Below, one piece after another: positions 17,199 through 27,000 of a DNA stretch of 64,000 nt. Under the pieces are notes generated by a model, which did not search any database, had not been told where the DNA came from, and worked only from the letters and a program-made list of their open reading frames with translations. Within the stretch, counting starts at the first letter, position 1, and the number at the start of each line of letters is the position of its first letter. Source of the stretch: Lachnospiraceae bacterium (GTDB taxonomy: Bacteria > Bacillota > Clostridia > Lachnospirales > Lachnospiraceae); contig JAILLN010000065.1 in the NCBI GenBank assembly GCA_024693135.1, positions 1-64,000 on the forward strand. The letters are read 5' to 3'. The position numbers and the translations under genes are program-made.

Positions 17199-17854
17199 TG
17201 TGCATCGATAAGGCGGATGATCTCTTCGGATACTTCCTTTGCCGTCATCTGATCCGTATCGATCTCCACGGCTCCCTCCGCCTTCGTCAGGGGAGATTCC
17301 TTCCGGGTCATGTCCTGCTCATCCCGAAGCCGGATCTCTTCTTCGATCTGCTTCAGGTCTGCTTCCATTCCCTTGGCCAGGTTTTCCTCATACCGCCGCT
17401 TTGCCCTGACCTCTGCGCTTGCGGTCAGATAGATCTTTACCGGGGCATCCGGCAGGACCTTTGTGCCGATGTCCCTCCCGTCCATGACCACGCTGTTTTC
17501 CCTGGCGATCTCCTGCTGCATCGCCACCAGCCGTTCCCGCACCTGCCGCACGGCAGAGGATTTGGAAGCCGCACGGCTCACTTCTCCGGTACGGATGAGG
17601 CCCGTCACATTCTCCCCGTTAAGATATACACACTGCTCCCCGCCTTCATAGCGGATATCGATCTTCGGCCGCACGCACGCCTCCACGATGGCATCCGGTT
17701 TATCCAGATCCACGCCCTCTCTCAGCATGTATAGGGCCATGGCCCGGTACATGGCTCCGGTATCCACGTAGATGAAGCCCTTTTTCCGCGCCACTTCTTT
17801 TGCTACGGTTGATTTGCCCGCTCCTGCAGGCCCGTCGATGGCTACACTGATCAT
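17195..17854 (-). CDS. cmk: Cytidylate kinase
   Basis: Phosphorylates CMP and dCMP to the diphosphates with ATP. It has the P-loop GPAGAGKST at 8-16, VDTGAMYRAMA, the CMP-binding MDGRDIGTKVLPDA near 123, and a lid region RAKRRYEENLAKG. Length (219) is normal. It overlaps both neighbours by 4 bp (ATGA at each end), in an order (flavoprotein, cmk, ispH, S1) common in clostridia. Confidence 0.96.
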   Translation of the reverse strand: MISVAIDGPAGAGKSTVAKEVARKKGFIYVDTGAMYRAMALYMLREGVDLDKPDAIVEACVRPKIDIRYEGGEQCVYLNGENVTGLIRTGEVSRAASKSSAVRQVRERLVAMQQEIARENSVVMDGRDIGTKVLPDAPVKIYLTASAEVRAKRRYEENLAKGMEADLKQIEEEIRLRDEQDMTRKESPLTKAEGAVEIDTDQMTAKEVSEEIIRLIDAQ

Positions 17855-19107
17855 ATCGGTTTCCTTTCTGCCAGAGCCCTTCCTGCCGCGGCAGCTGTGC
17901 TCCAGGCGATCTGCAGGTTATATCCCCCGGTGAGGGCATCCACATCCAGCACCTCGCCGACAAAGTAGAGCCCGGGATATTTCCTGGATTCCATGGTTTT
18001 GGGATGGATCTCCTTCACGGAAACTCCCCCCTTCGTGATCACCGCCTCCTCATATCCCCGAAGCCCCGTCACCGTCAGGGGAAACTCCTTTAATAATCTG
18101 AGCAGCCTCTCCCTTTCCTGCCTCGTGACGGAATGCACCTTTTTGTCCGGCGGGATCTGGGAACGCTCCAGGATGACGGGAAGCAGCTTCCCCGGAAGCA
18201 GGCCGTGAAGGGCATGGATGAAATTCCGGTTTTCGGATTCCTTAAAGTCCCGCAGAAGCCTCTGGTCCAGCTTTTCCTGGCTGAGGGCCGGCTTCAGGTC
18301 GATGATCAAGGAAAGCCCCCCTTTATATGCATCCCCGGGAATCCTTGCCGAAGCGGAAAGGATCATGGGACCGGAGATCCCGAAATGCGTGAAAAGCATT
18401 TCCCCGAAATCCCGGAAGAGCACTTTCCCCTCCTTCCGGAAGGCAATGCCTGTATTTTTTAGGGAAAGCCCCATGAGCCTCCGGCACTCCTCGATTTCCT
18501 TCACCTTCATGGGAACCAGGGACGGCGTCCTGTCCTTCAAGGCAAGCCCCAGGCTATGGGCAAAGCGGAAGCCGTCTCCCGTAGAACCGGTGGCCGGATA
18601 GGAAAGCCCGCCGGTAGCGATCACCAGGGCTTTTGCCCGGAGGTTTTCTTCTTTTCCCCGGGGGCTCCTTACGGAAAGAAGATAGCCCTCCTCCGAAGGA
18701 GATATGCCCGTCACCTCCGTATGAAGACGGATCCTGACCGAAAGCTCCTCCAGCCGTTTTTCCAGTGCCCTGATCACATCCGATGATTTATCGCTTTCCG
18801 GAAAGATCCTGCCTCCCCTCTCCGTCTTGAGGGCAAGGCCTCTTTCCGAAAAATACCGCACCGTATCCTCGGAAGAAAAGGATCTGAGGCTTGAATTCAT
18901 GAATCTGGGATTGCTTATGATGCACTCCATCATCTGTTCCGGGCCGGCCTCGTTCGTCAGATTGCAGCGTCCCTTCCCCGTAATGAAGAGCTTCTTTCCG
19001 AGCTTCTCATTTTTTTCCAGGAGAAGCACTTCCCTGCCTCCTTCGGCAGCATGAGCCGCACACATCATGCCGGCGGCTCCCCCTCCCACGATCACGATCT
19101 CAGCCAT
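17851..19107 (-). CDS. HI0933/BaiN-family NAD(P)/FAD-dependent oxidoreductase
   Basis: A 418-residue flavoprotein of the HI0933 (YhiN) family. The FAD-binding IVIVGGGAAGMMCA lies at the N-terminus, GKKLFITGKGRCNLTN near 50 is the family signature, ALVIATGGLSYPATGSTGDGF follows, and YFVGEVLDVDALTGGYNLQIAWSTA near the end closes the FAD site. Members include BaiN of bile-acid metabolism, but most have no proven substrate. The track starts 16 codons earlier; ATG at 19107 fits the conserved N-terminus and overlaps the rpiR gene by 8 bp. It overlaps cmk by 4 bp. Confidence 0.9.
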   Translation of the reverse strand: MAEIVIVGGGAAGMMCAAHAAEGGREVLLLEKNEKLGKKLFITGKGRCNLTNEAGPEQMMECIISNPRFMNSSLRSFSSEDTVRYFSERGLALKTERGGRIFPESDKSSDVIRALEKRLEELSVRIRLHTEVTGISPSEEGYLLSVRSPRGKEENLRAKALVIATGGLSYPATGSTGDGFRFAHSLGLALKDRTPSLVPMKVKEIEECRRLMGLSLKNTGIAFRKEGKVLFRDFGEMLFTHFGISGPMILSASARIPGDAYKGGLSLIIDLKPALSQEKLDQRLLRDFKESENRNFIHALHGLLPGKLLPVILERSQIPPDKKVHSVTRQERERLLRLLKEFPLTVTGLRGYEEAVITKGGVSVKEIHPKTMESRKYPGLYFVGEVLDVDALTGGYNLQIAWSTAAAAGRALAERKPI

Positions 19108-20029
19108 GCTTTTCCCTGAAATGCATCTCTGGATAATTCGCGATGGTTTCCTCATTCACCAGATTGATCTCATCATTTCCGTAGATCTGATAATCCGCCC
19201 AGATATGCTCCAGCTCCGTCAGATCCTTCAGGACTGCATCCTGCCTCCTCATGCTGAGCGCCACGATCAGGGCATTGATGAGGCTTAAGGGTGCCACCAG
19301 GGAATCCACGATGGAGACCTGGTCGCTCCGGACCAGAAGGTTGCAGGAGGAGTACATGGTCAGGGGAGAATTCTCATTATCCGTGATGGCGATGAGCTTT
19401 GCGCTCTTTTCGTTGGCATATTCCATGGCCTTTAAGGTCCGCATGGAATATCTCGGGAAGCTGATCCCTACCACGCAGTCATTCTTCCCGACCCTCAGCA
19501 GCTGCTCGAAGATCTCGCTGGCGCTTGTGGATTCGATGAGCCTCACGTCATCAAAGATCATATTCAGGTAAAATGCCAGGAAATGAGCCAGCGGAGCACA
19601 GGAACGAAGCCCGATGCAATAGATGCGCCGGGACGAAAGCAGGATCTCCACGGCAGACTCAAAAGCCCTGGGATCCAGGATCTCTATGGAATCGTTGATC
19701 TTTTCGATATCGGAATGAAAAACGGAGGTGATGATCTCAGACTGGCGGCTCTGCCCGTATTTCGCGCTCATCCTGGAGACGCTGGTAAGCTTCCCCTTGA
19801 CGATGCCCTGCAGGGCTTCCTGAAACTCCGGATATCCCTCAAAGCCAAGGCTCATGGCAAAGCGCACCACCGTAGATTCGCTGACTCCCGCAGCCTTGCC
19901 CATCCTCGAGGCCGTCATGAAGGCCGCGGAATTCAGATCATCGTTCAGAAGGCGTACGAGGCTTTTCTGCCCCTTACTCATCTTTCTGAAATTTTCGTTG
20001 ATCTTTGTGAAGAGGTCCTGATCTGCCAT
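19100..20029 (-). CDS. MurR/RpiR-family transcriptional regulator
   Basis: A 309-residue regulator: an N-terminal HTH (about 1-80, AAFMTASRMGKAAGVSESTVVRFAMSLGF) and a C-terminal SIS sugar-phosphate-binding domain (about 125-260, with IYCIGLRSCAPLAHFLAF and GISFPRYSMRTLKAMEYA). Such proteins usually respond to phosphosugars. It starts 6 bp after the TetR gene and overlaps the flavoprotein gene, so it is inside an operon of housekeeping genes. No sugar-catabolic gene is adjacent, and its targets cannot be named. Confidence 0.9.
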   Translation of the reverse strand: MADQDLFTKINENFRKMSKGQKSLVRLLNDDLNSAAFMTASRMGKAAGVSESTVVRFAMSLGFEGYPEFQEALQGIVKGKLTSVSRMSAKYGQSRQSEIITSVFHSDIEKINDSIEILDPRAFESAVEILLSSRRIYCIGLRSCAPLAHFLAFYLNMIFDDVRLIESTSASEIFEQLLRVGKNDCVVGISFPRYSMRTLKAMEYANEKSAKLIAITDNENSPLTMYSSCNLLVRSDQVSIVDSLVAPLSLINALIVALSMRRQDAVLKDLTELEHIWADYQIYGNDEINLVNEETIANYPEMHFREKHG

Positions 20030-20035
20030 ATGGCC

Positions 20036-20617
20036 TTAAGCCTGCTCCCCGAGGGTATCGACCTTGATGTCCGCAAAGGACAGGTAGGTCTCGCAAAGGA
20101 GCTCTTCGATCTCCTTTTCGGTCATGTCGAAGTCATCCTTCAGCACCATGCAGGCGATGCCATGGATAAAGATCCACATCTTCATGAAAAGAAGGCTGAA
20201 GTCATCCTGGGAGACGCCCTTCATCTTCCGGAATTCATTGATGACGAAATTGTTCTCCCCGCCGTTGATCAGGTCATACATGCTCTTCCCGCCCTCGCTC
20301 TCATCCAGAAAGACCACGCGGAACAGCTTCGGATATACGGAAGCAAACCGGATATAGGCAAGCCCCAGGTCTACAAAGGGCGTTTCATTCACCGGCTTGG
20401 AATTCTTATAAAAGCTGGAGAAGAACTCTGCGCATTTATCCAGCAGATCCTTTTCCAGGTCCTTCATATTTTTGTACAGACGGAAGATGGGCTGGGTGGA
20501 GCAGCCACATTTGGCCGCAAGATGGCGGGCGGAAAGCTCTTCCTTCCCCTGCTCCTTTACCAGCTCAAAGGCTCCCTCCAGCAATAGTTCTTTTGTAATG
20601 ACCTGTTTTCTGGGCAT
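20036..20617 (-). CDS. TetR/AcrR-family transcriptional regulator
   Basis: A 193-residue regulator with a TetR-type HTH at about 8-55 (TKELLLEGAFELVKEQGKEE then LSARHLAAKCGCSTQPIFRLYKNM) and a helical C-terminal domain that would bind a ligand and dimerise. It is the first gene of the run to rpsA. A perfect 7-bp inverted repeat lies 105-127 bp upstream and is a candidate operator for self-control. The ligand is unknown. Confidence 0.9.
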   Translation of the reverse strand: MPRKQVITKELLLEGAFELVKEQGKEELSARHLAAKCGCSTQPIFRLYKNMKDLEKDLLDKCAEFFSSFYKNSKPVNETPFVDLGLAYIRFASVYPKLFRVVFLDESEGGKSMYDLINGGENNFVINEFRKMKGVSQDDFSLLFMKMWIFIHGIACMVLKDDFDMTEKEIEELLCETYLSFADIKVDTLGEQA

Positions 20618-20850
20618 TGAAATACGTCCCCCATTTCGAAATATGATGATGTGGCAATAAAATTTGAGAATTTATCTCCGGCCTTTTCCCCCATATCCTG
20701 GCTGGTAAGACCGGCTTCCAGCTTAAATCAAAAGAAAATTTAAGTGTAGCGTATGTTATCTTACTACAAAAGGCAGGAAAAAGCAATCCTACAAGATATG
20801 GCATCCGCACATCCTTATGCCACAATCCCATACGCCATGATTAACCCACT
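20618..20850. other. Intergenic region upstream of the TetR gene
   Basis: AT-rich stretch between the TetR gene and the tandem repeats. Apart from the inverted repeat at 20722-20744 I see no gene, RNA or convincing promoter hexamers. Confidence 0.5.
20722..20744. promoter_or_regulatory. Candidate operator: perfect inverted repeat CTTAAAT-N9-ATTTAAG
   Basis: Two 7-base arms with a 9-base A-rich spacer, 105-127 bp before the TetR start and inside its probable promoter region. Size and symmetry suit a TetR-type dimer, but binding by this regulator is inferred. Confidence 0.4.
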
Positions 20851-20994
20851 GCCGCACTTCTTCAAGCCGGTTCCTTCATGAAATGTGCCGCACTTCTTCA
20901 AGCCGGTTCCTTCATGAAATATGCCGCACTTCTTCCGGGCGGTCCCTTCTTGAAATATGCCACACTTCTTCTTCCGGACGGCTCCTTCATCAAA
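20851..20994. repeat. Four tandem 36-40-bp repeats
   Basis: Units start at 20851, 20887, 20923 and 20959. The first two are nearly identical (GCCGCACTTCTTCAAGCCGG...), the third and fourth diverge, and the fourth is 40 bp. On the minus strand the units read in frame as CGIFHEGTGLKK-like dodecapeptides in a 72-codon ORF (20815-21033) that starts in an ATGA overlap with the stop of the giant gene. Whether that ORF is translated is uncertain; no good ribosome site is visible. Confidence 0.8.
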
Positions 20995-21030
20995 GAATGC
21001 CGCTAAAAAATGCGGCATTCTCTTTTTTTT
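20995..21030. terminator. Intrinsic terminator at the end of the giant gene
   Basis: GAATGCCGC and GCGGCATTC form a 9-bp perfect stem around TAAAAAAT. On the plus strand eight T follow, a canonical terminator. On the minus strand, the direction of the giant gene, an A tract precedes the stem and only TTT follows, so it may stop transcription both ways, with better form rightward. Confidence 0.7.
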
Positions 21031-24000
21031 CATTTGATCGTAAACCTTGCCATCTTCGGCGATGCACTGATCAAGCCCTCCGGTCCTGCCGGAATGACGC
21101 TCACGGATACCCGGGCTTTTTTCTTTCCGACATCCCGGTTATCGCTGAAGCTTACCTTAAAGATCATATCGTCGATCTTTGCGCCCTCCCCATAGTCTTC
21201 CTTTTTGATCTCATAGGTTTTGGACGCTTTTCCGATCCGGCCGGTCACCAGGATCCTGTCCGGCTGCACTCTCTGGCCTCCCCGGTAGGACTGGTCCGCA
21301 ATGGGGGCGATCCCGGTCAGCCGGATCAGCCCCTTACCCATATCCGCACTCATGCGGCCGCTGGATGCGGAGCCTTCAAAGCCCCCGCCCGTGCCCGGCT
21401 TAAAGGTGACCCAGTTGGCAGACACCCCGCTTCCGGGCGAATTAAAGGATACCGCCTCAAAGTCATAGTCCTTCTGGTATTTCAATGCCACGGTTTTGTA
21501 ATTTCCGAATGCATCGATCCCCTTCTTTGCGCTGTATTGCACGAGTACCAGCTTTTTGCTGTATTTTTTCAATTCATTCCGGTCGTCCTTCGTAAAGCCC
21601 TTATTCAAGAGGACCAGGGAATTGCTGCTTAAGGCCCCCCGGACCGGCAGCGCCATGTCATCGGTGATCTTTATGGTACCCTTTACGACCTCCCGTCCAT
21701 TCTGGTCCCGGAGCCCTTTGATCGTTACCGCAAGCTTGCCGTTCCTGCCCTTTTTGATCGTCACCTTTGCGCTGCCATTCTTCAGCAGATTGGTCAGATA
21801 ATCACTCCGCAAAAATGCTCCGTTCTTCCCGTTCCTGGCATACAGGGTCATATATACATGCCCGTAAGCATCGGTCGCATAAGGACTCTTTTCCGCATCC
21901 AGGGCATAGGTATATCCGCCGGCATTATACGGGATCTCCGTCACCTCCGGCCCAAAGGGATCCTTATTTTCCGACAGGCAGATCTTCACCCCGGATGCAT
22001 CCATGGGCTTTACCTGATAAGTGGCAACGACCTTGTCCTTCTGGGAATAAGCCCCCTTTCCCCGGAAGATGATCTTATAGGTTCCGGGAGTCGTATTGTA
22101 AGGGGCGAAGGTCCGGTTGATCAAGCCGGCCTCATCGGCAGCGATGGAAGCCACCCAGGTCTCCCCCTTCTGCCCAGGGGCTTTGCTGTATACATCGATC
22201 CGGTTTTTCAGGGCGCCCACTTTGTTTATGCTGATGGCAAAGCCGCAGTTCCCGCTCAGGCTCTCCACCTGGATGCCGCCGCCGATGGCACGCTCCGCAC
22301 CCTCATTGGTATAATACCGGGTGATCACCGTCTTCGGATCCACTGCCTTACTGAGCTTCTGGGTTGTCCTAAAGCTCACCTTCAGCCATACCGGCTCGGG
22401 CAGCATGCCCTTTTCAAGGACCGCTTTTTCCGTCGGGGCAAGGCGCAGCATATAATTTCCTGCCTGGGTGGTGCTGTCCATGACGCTTCCCATCTCCGTA
22501 AATGCCCAGACCCGGTTTCCATTCTTTCTGTCATAAAGCGATGCTTCGATGTCTTCTGCCTTCATCGGAGTCTTATTCTTATCCTTCTTGAATACAGAAA
22601 GCCTAGTATAGAACCCCTTGTCGTTGATCGTCCCGGTATAGGTATTGGCACTGACCGCCTTCATGCCGCCGCAGGTATAGGCCGTGCTCTCCCAGGCCTC
22701 CATTGCACTGTATTTGTTTATCCAGGCGCCTATTTTCGCGCTTCCGTGCGGAAGCACACAGAAGCTGTCAAAAAAGTCATCCCGGTCCAGGATCTCCATC
22801 CGCTCCACGCCGCTCTTTACCTCCGGGATCCCTTCCGGCACAAAGGCCCACAGGGACATCCGGATGCCCCTGCTCCCGAAATAGGTTCCCTCTGCTTTCT
22901 TCACGGCGCCATCGATATAGTATTCCCCGGCATCCTCTAAGGCCCGGCATTCGCTGACCACGCTGTATTTGATCTTTCCTTTTTCTATTGTGGCATACCG
23001 TTTTCCCGAGATTTCCTTTTCATCGTCCCAGTATACCGATGCCACGGCAAAGACCGGATCCACGCTGAAGCGGCTGTTTTTATCCACCTGATAATAGGGA
23101 TTCACGCCCTTCGTTACGGTAAGCCAGATCATTTTGCCGCTCTGGTCATAGCTTCCCGCCGGGTCGATGGGCCGGATGGAATAATACTCGGTAAAGCTTA
23201 CGCCCTTGTAATCGCCCTTTCCCACCGCAATGACGGCCGGCCATTTCCTGGTATCCTTTACTTCCTTGATATTGCAGACCTCTACGTTATTCTTATATTT
23301 TAAGATATAGTCCTTTCCCTCCACCAGCCGGTAGGTCTTCCCGTTCACCGTGGAGGTGATCCTTACGCCGAGGTCCGGGGTATTCTTTTTCGTGCCCGGC
23401 GTCCTGTCGGATACATGCTTGAAGCCGTTATAATACACATCCTCCACCGGATCCATTTTCAGGTTCACGTTATCATTGGGTTCATATTTCTGCTGGGCGA
23501 ACCTGAGGGTAAGCTCCACGGAGCTTATATATTCCCTTCCCAGAGAAGGCGTATATTCAAATGCAAGATATCCCGTGCCCGGCACCCGGGGGATATATTC
23601 TTCATCCACCGATGCCTCAACCGTCTCATGGCGCCGGCCTTCCGTGTCTTTGCTTCCATCGTAAGTGATCTCTGCCCGCCAGATCTTGTCGGTATTCTCA
23701 TAGACATCCTGCCCGCCGGCGAGAGCCCACAGCTCCTGGATGGAGATGCCGGGGATGCTCTTGTGGGTCCACTCATTCCGTTCCGGATAATACAGGCCCT
23801 TTTCATCGGTCCGGTTGTCCTTTCCCGCAAAGGACACCTTTACGGTGGGAATGATCCGGATCCTGCAGGTGCCGACCTCAAGTGCATAATTCCCGGAGAG
23901 GGTATCCGCTTCCCGGAAGACCGGGACCACCTCGGCCGGCTCCTGATAATAATCATACCGGTTAAACCGTTCCTCCGTAAGGCCGCATTGGGCTACGGAA

Positions 24001-27000
24001 AGCTCCCCGTCCACATAGTATTCCGGACTCCCGGCAGGATGTGCCGCTCCCTTCTCGTCATAAAGCTTTATTTCAAAGTGCGGATGCAGCCCCAGGAGCT
24101 GCTCGTCTGCAGGGTTCGTGGTAAAGCTCAGGGCATAGTCCTCATCCTTCGGCAGGATCCCCACTCTCTGTTCCACGATCCGGACCGCACCCTCCTTCGT
24201 GCTTACCGCCTTCTCTCCGTTATAGGTCGCCCGGAAATAGATCGTATCTCCCTTGGCTGCTCCCGTGATCCCTTCCATGGTAAAGGCGCTGTCCCTGTAT
24301 ACCCGGACGGCCACCTTGCCATCATCCGTGATATCCAGGCCGCCCTGCCTTTTATCCGTGACCTTCACGAAGCCCTTCGGATCAAAGCCCGTAAGGGCAT
24401 GGCCGTCTGTCAGGGTATAGGCATAGGGGATGCCGGTATAGACCGGGGTGATCTGAAGCTCCGGTGCCATGACCCGGACCCTTGTGCAGTTGGAAGCCGC
24501 CGCTCCCCTGTATTCATAGTTTTTGGAATTCAATAATGCTTCATTTTGAATGATCGAGATCTCGATCATTCCCGCTTCCTCCAGCAGGATCCCCTGGGTG
24601 TCATTGGATTTCAGCACGCCCAGCTCAGTTCCGTTCTGCCTGACCACGTACCAGACCCGGCTGTCGTTCCAGTACAGTCCTTTAATCTCCTCTTTTCTTT
24701 GGGCATCCGCAAAGAACCGGGTCTCCAGGTTCGACCAGGTTATCCTTTTCCCGGCATCGATCCGCCATTCATTGCTTGCCGGAATGAAGCTCAGCTCCCC
24801 GGAATGGCCTATATTTACAGAAACCGCACCATAAGCCCCTGCAGGCAGCACATTAAACATGACATCGTTGGAGCTTACATAGACAGGATCATAGTCGTCC
24901 GGATCCAGATCCTTCAGGAAGCCTGCCGCATGATAGGTTCCGACGGGAAGCGCTTCTCCCCGGTCAGAATATACTCCGCCGCCCTCGACCGGATAGTCCA
25001 TGCCATCCCAGTCCTGTAAAAGCTCCTGCTCCGCCGCGCTGTTTCCGCTTTCCGCATAGAAGTACCGGATCCGGCTCTCCAGCTCCTGGGGACTGAATCC
25101 TGCCCGCCTGTTTTTGTCCTTCAGGTTCGGCAGCAGGTTATGGCTGGCGGTTTCCCCGTAAATGATATACGGCCGGCCGGTCATCAGCTTATCAAACTGC
25201 ATTTCCTTAAACTTTGCGCTGCGGAAGCCCTCCTCCGTGATTTTGGTGCAGGGGCTGTCCAATGCATCCCCCTTAAAATAAGCCGCATAGACATCATAAG
25301 GCTTGTCGGGAGTAAGCGGCGTATAGCTGTACCATCCCGAATTGCCATAGGATACAGCCTGACGGAGCTCCAGGCCGGAGGATGTCATCTCCTGCCACAG
25401 GTCTTTGCTGATCTGATCGATCTGCCCTCCGGAACCTTCTCCATCGACTGCAATGACATACAGCCCGTCCATATCCAGCTGCTGGTTTGCCGTCCGGACC
25501 TTGAAGGACTTTGCCTTTTTCTCATCCTCCGGGAGGATAAAATCACTTTTTTTCAGTACCGCCTTGTAGGCGTTGAGGGTCTCGCACGGATTCGATGCCG
25601 GTCCCTTGTAGCCGTAATTGCCATTGTTCAGCCCGGCATCATTCCTCGAAATAGAGACCGCTATGCTTCCGGTCGTATTCACGCTGACGCCCCGGCTGTC
25701 ACCATACTTCAGGACGCCCAGCACCTTCCCGTCCTTTTTGACCACATACTGGACGAGGTTATCCTTCCAGCTTAAGCCTCCGATCTCCTCATTTGCCCCC
25801 GGATCGGTGAAAAAGCGGGTAGTGAAATCCGACCATTTCAAATACTTTCTGACATCCATCCTCCATTCTTGCTGATCTGCATCATAGCTCAGATCCGGGG
25901 AATGCCCGGTGGCTACCATGATCCTCCCGTATGCGTCAGCCGGCCTTACCGTAAATCTCACGGAATTCGAGCTGACATATAACGGATCATAGTCGTCCAT
26001 GGCCAGGCCCTTCAGGAAACCGACGGCAATGTACTCTCCCGCAGCCAGCCTTCCGTTCCGGTCGGAATACACGCCGTCTCCTTCCGCAGGATAAGCCCCG
26101 CCGTCCCAGATGCCAAGCACCCTCTCCTCAGCACTTTTGTTGCCGGCTTCTGCGTAAAAATACCGGATCCTGCCCTTGACCTCACCCGGATCAAAGGGCG
26201 GATTCTGCCGGAGGCTTTCGTCCTCCAGAACCGGAGTCATGATCTCGTTTGCATTCCGGCCATAGGCGATGGCATTCTCACTTGCTTTCAGCGTGAACCG
26301 GATCCTTCTGGGATTTTCGGTTTTGAAGCCGTCTCCAGTTATTCTTGCACAGCCGCTGTCTATCTCTCCGTTTTTGAAATAAGCGATATAGACGTCATAG
26401 AGGGTATTCGACAGAAGCGGTTCCGTCATATCCCAAAAAACCCCGTTTTTCTCCGCGCCTTTACGGATCTCCATGACGGAGCCCGTCAACGGCTGCCACA
26501 TGTACTGCGGCATGGCTTCCATAACCTCCGGCGTTATGGAAGCGGTATGCTTTATCGCGGTGATATAAAGCCCGTCCATGTCCAGCTGGCTGTTTGAAAT
26601 ATGGACCTTAAAGCTGCCTGCCTTTTTTTCATTTTCATCTATGGTAAAGTCATCCTTATTGGGCAGCACCTTGCAGACACGGATCCTTATGCAGTCCGTC
26701 CATGTCTCATCTTTATACCGGTAATTCGGGTCATTCAGTCCAGCGCTGCCGCTCAGGATGGAAATATCCAGGAAGCCGGAGCTGTTTAAGGGAATCCCCT
26801 GCTCATCACCCTGTTCCAATACGCCCAGCAGCTGCTGATCCTTGCTGACCTGGTATTTGACCTTGCTGCTGTCTTCATTCTTCCAGGCAAGGCCGGCGCA
26901 TTCCTTCGATGCGTCCTGATCCGCGAAAAAGACGGTCTGGAGATCCGACCATTTAATGGATTTCCGGATATCGATCTGCCATTCCTCATTCTCCGGATCA

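Noticed and set aside
20851-20994. Possible CRISPR array (36-bp periodic repeats)
   Set aside because: The units are contiguous and diverging with no spacers, and they end in a terminator hairpin.
21030-21330. Cell-wall sorting signal at the end of the giant protein
   Set aside because: No LPXTG-like motif, hydrophobic stretch or basic tail; the protein ends in a beta-rich segment.
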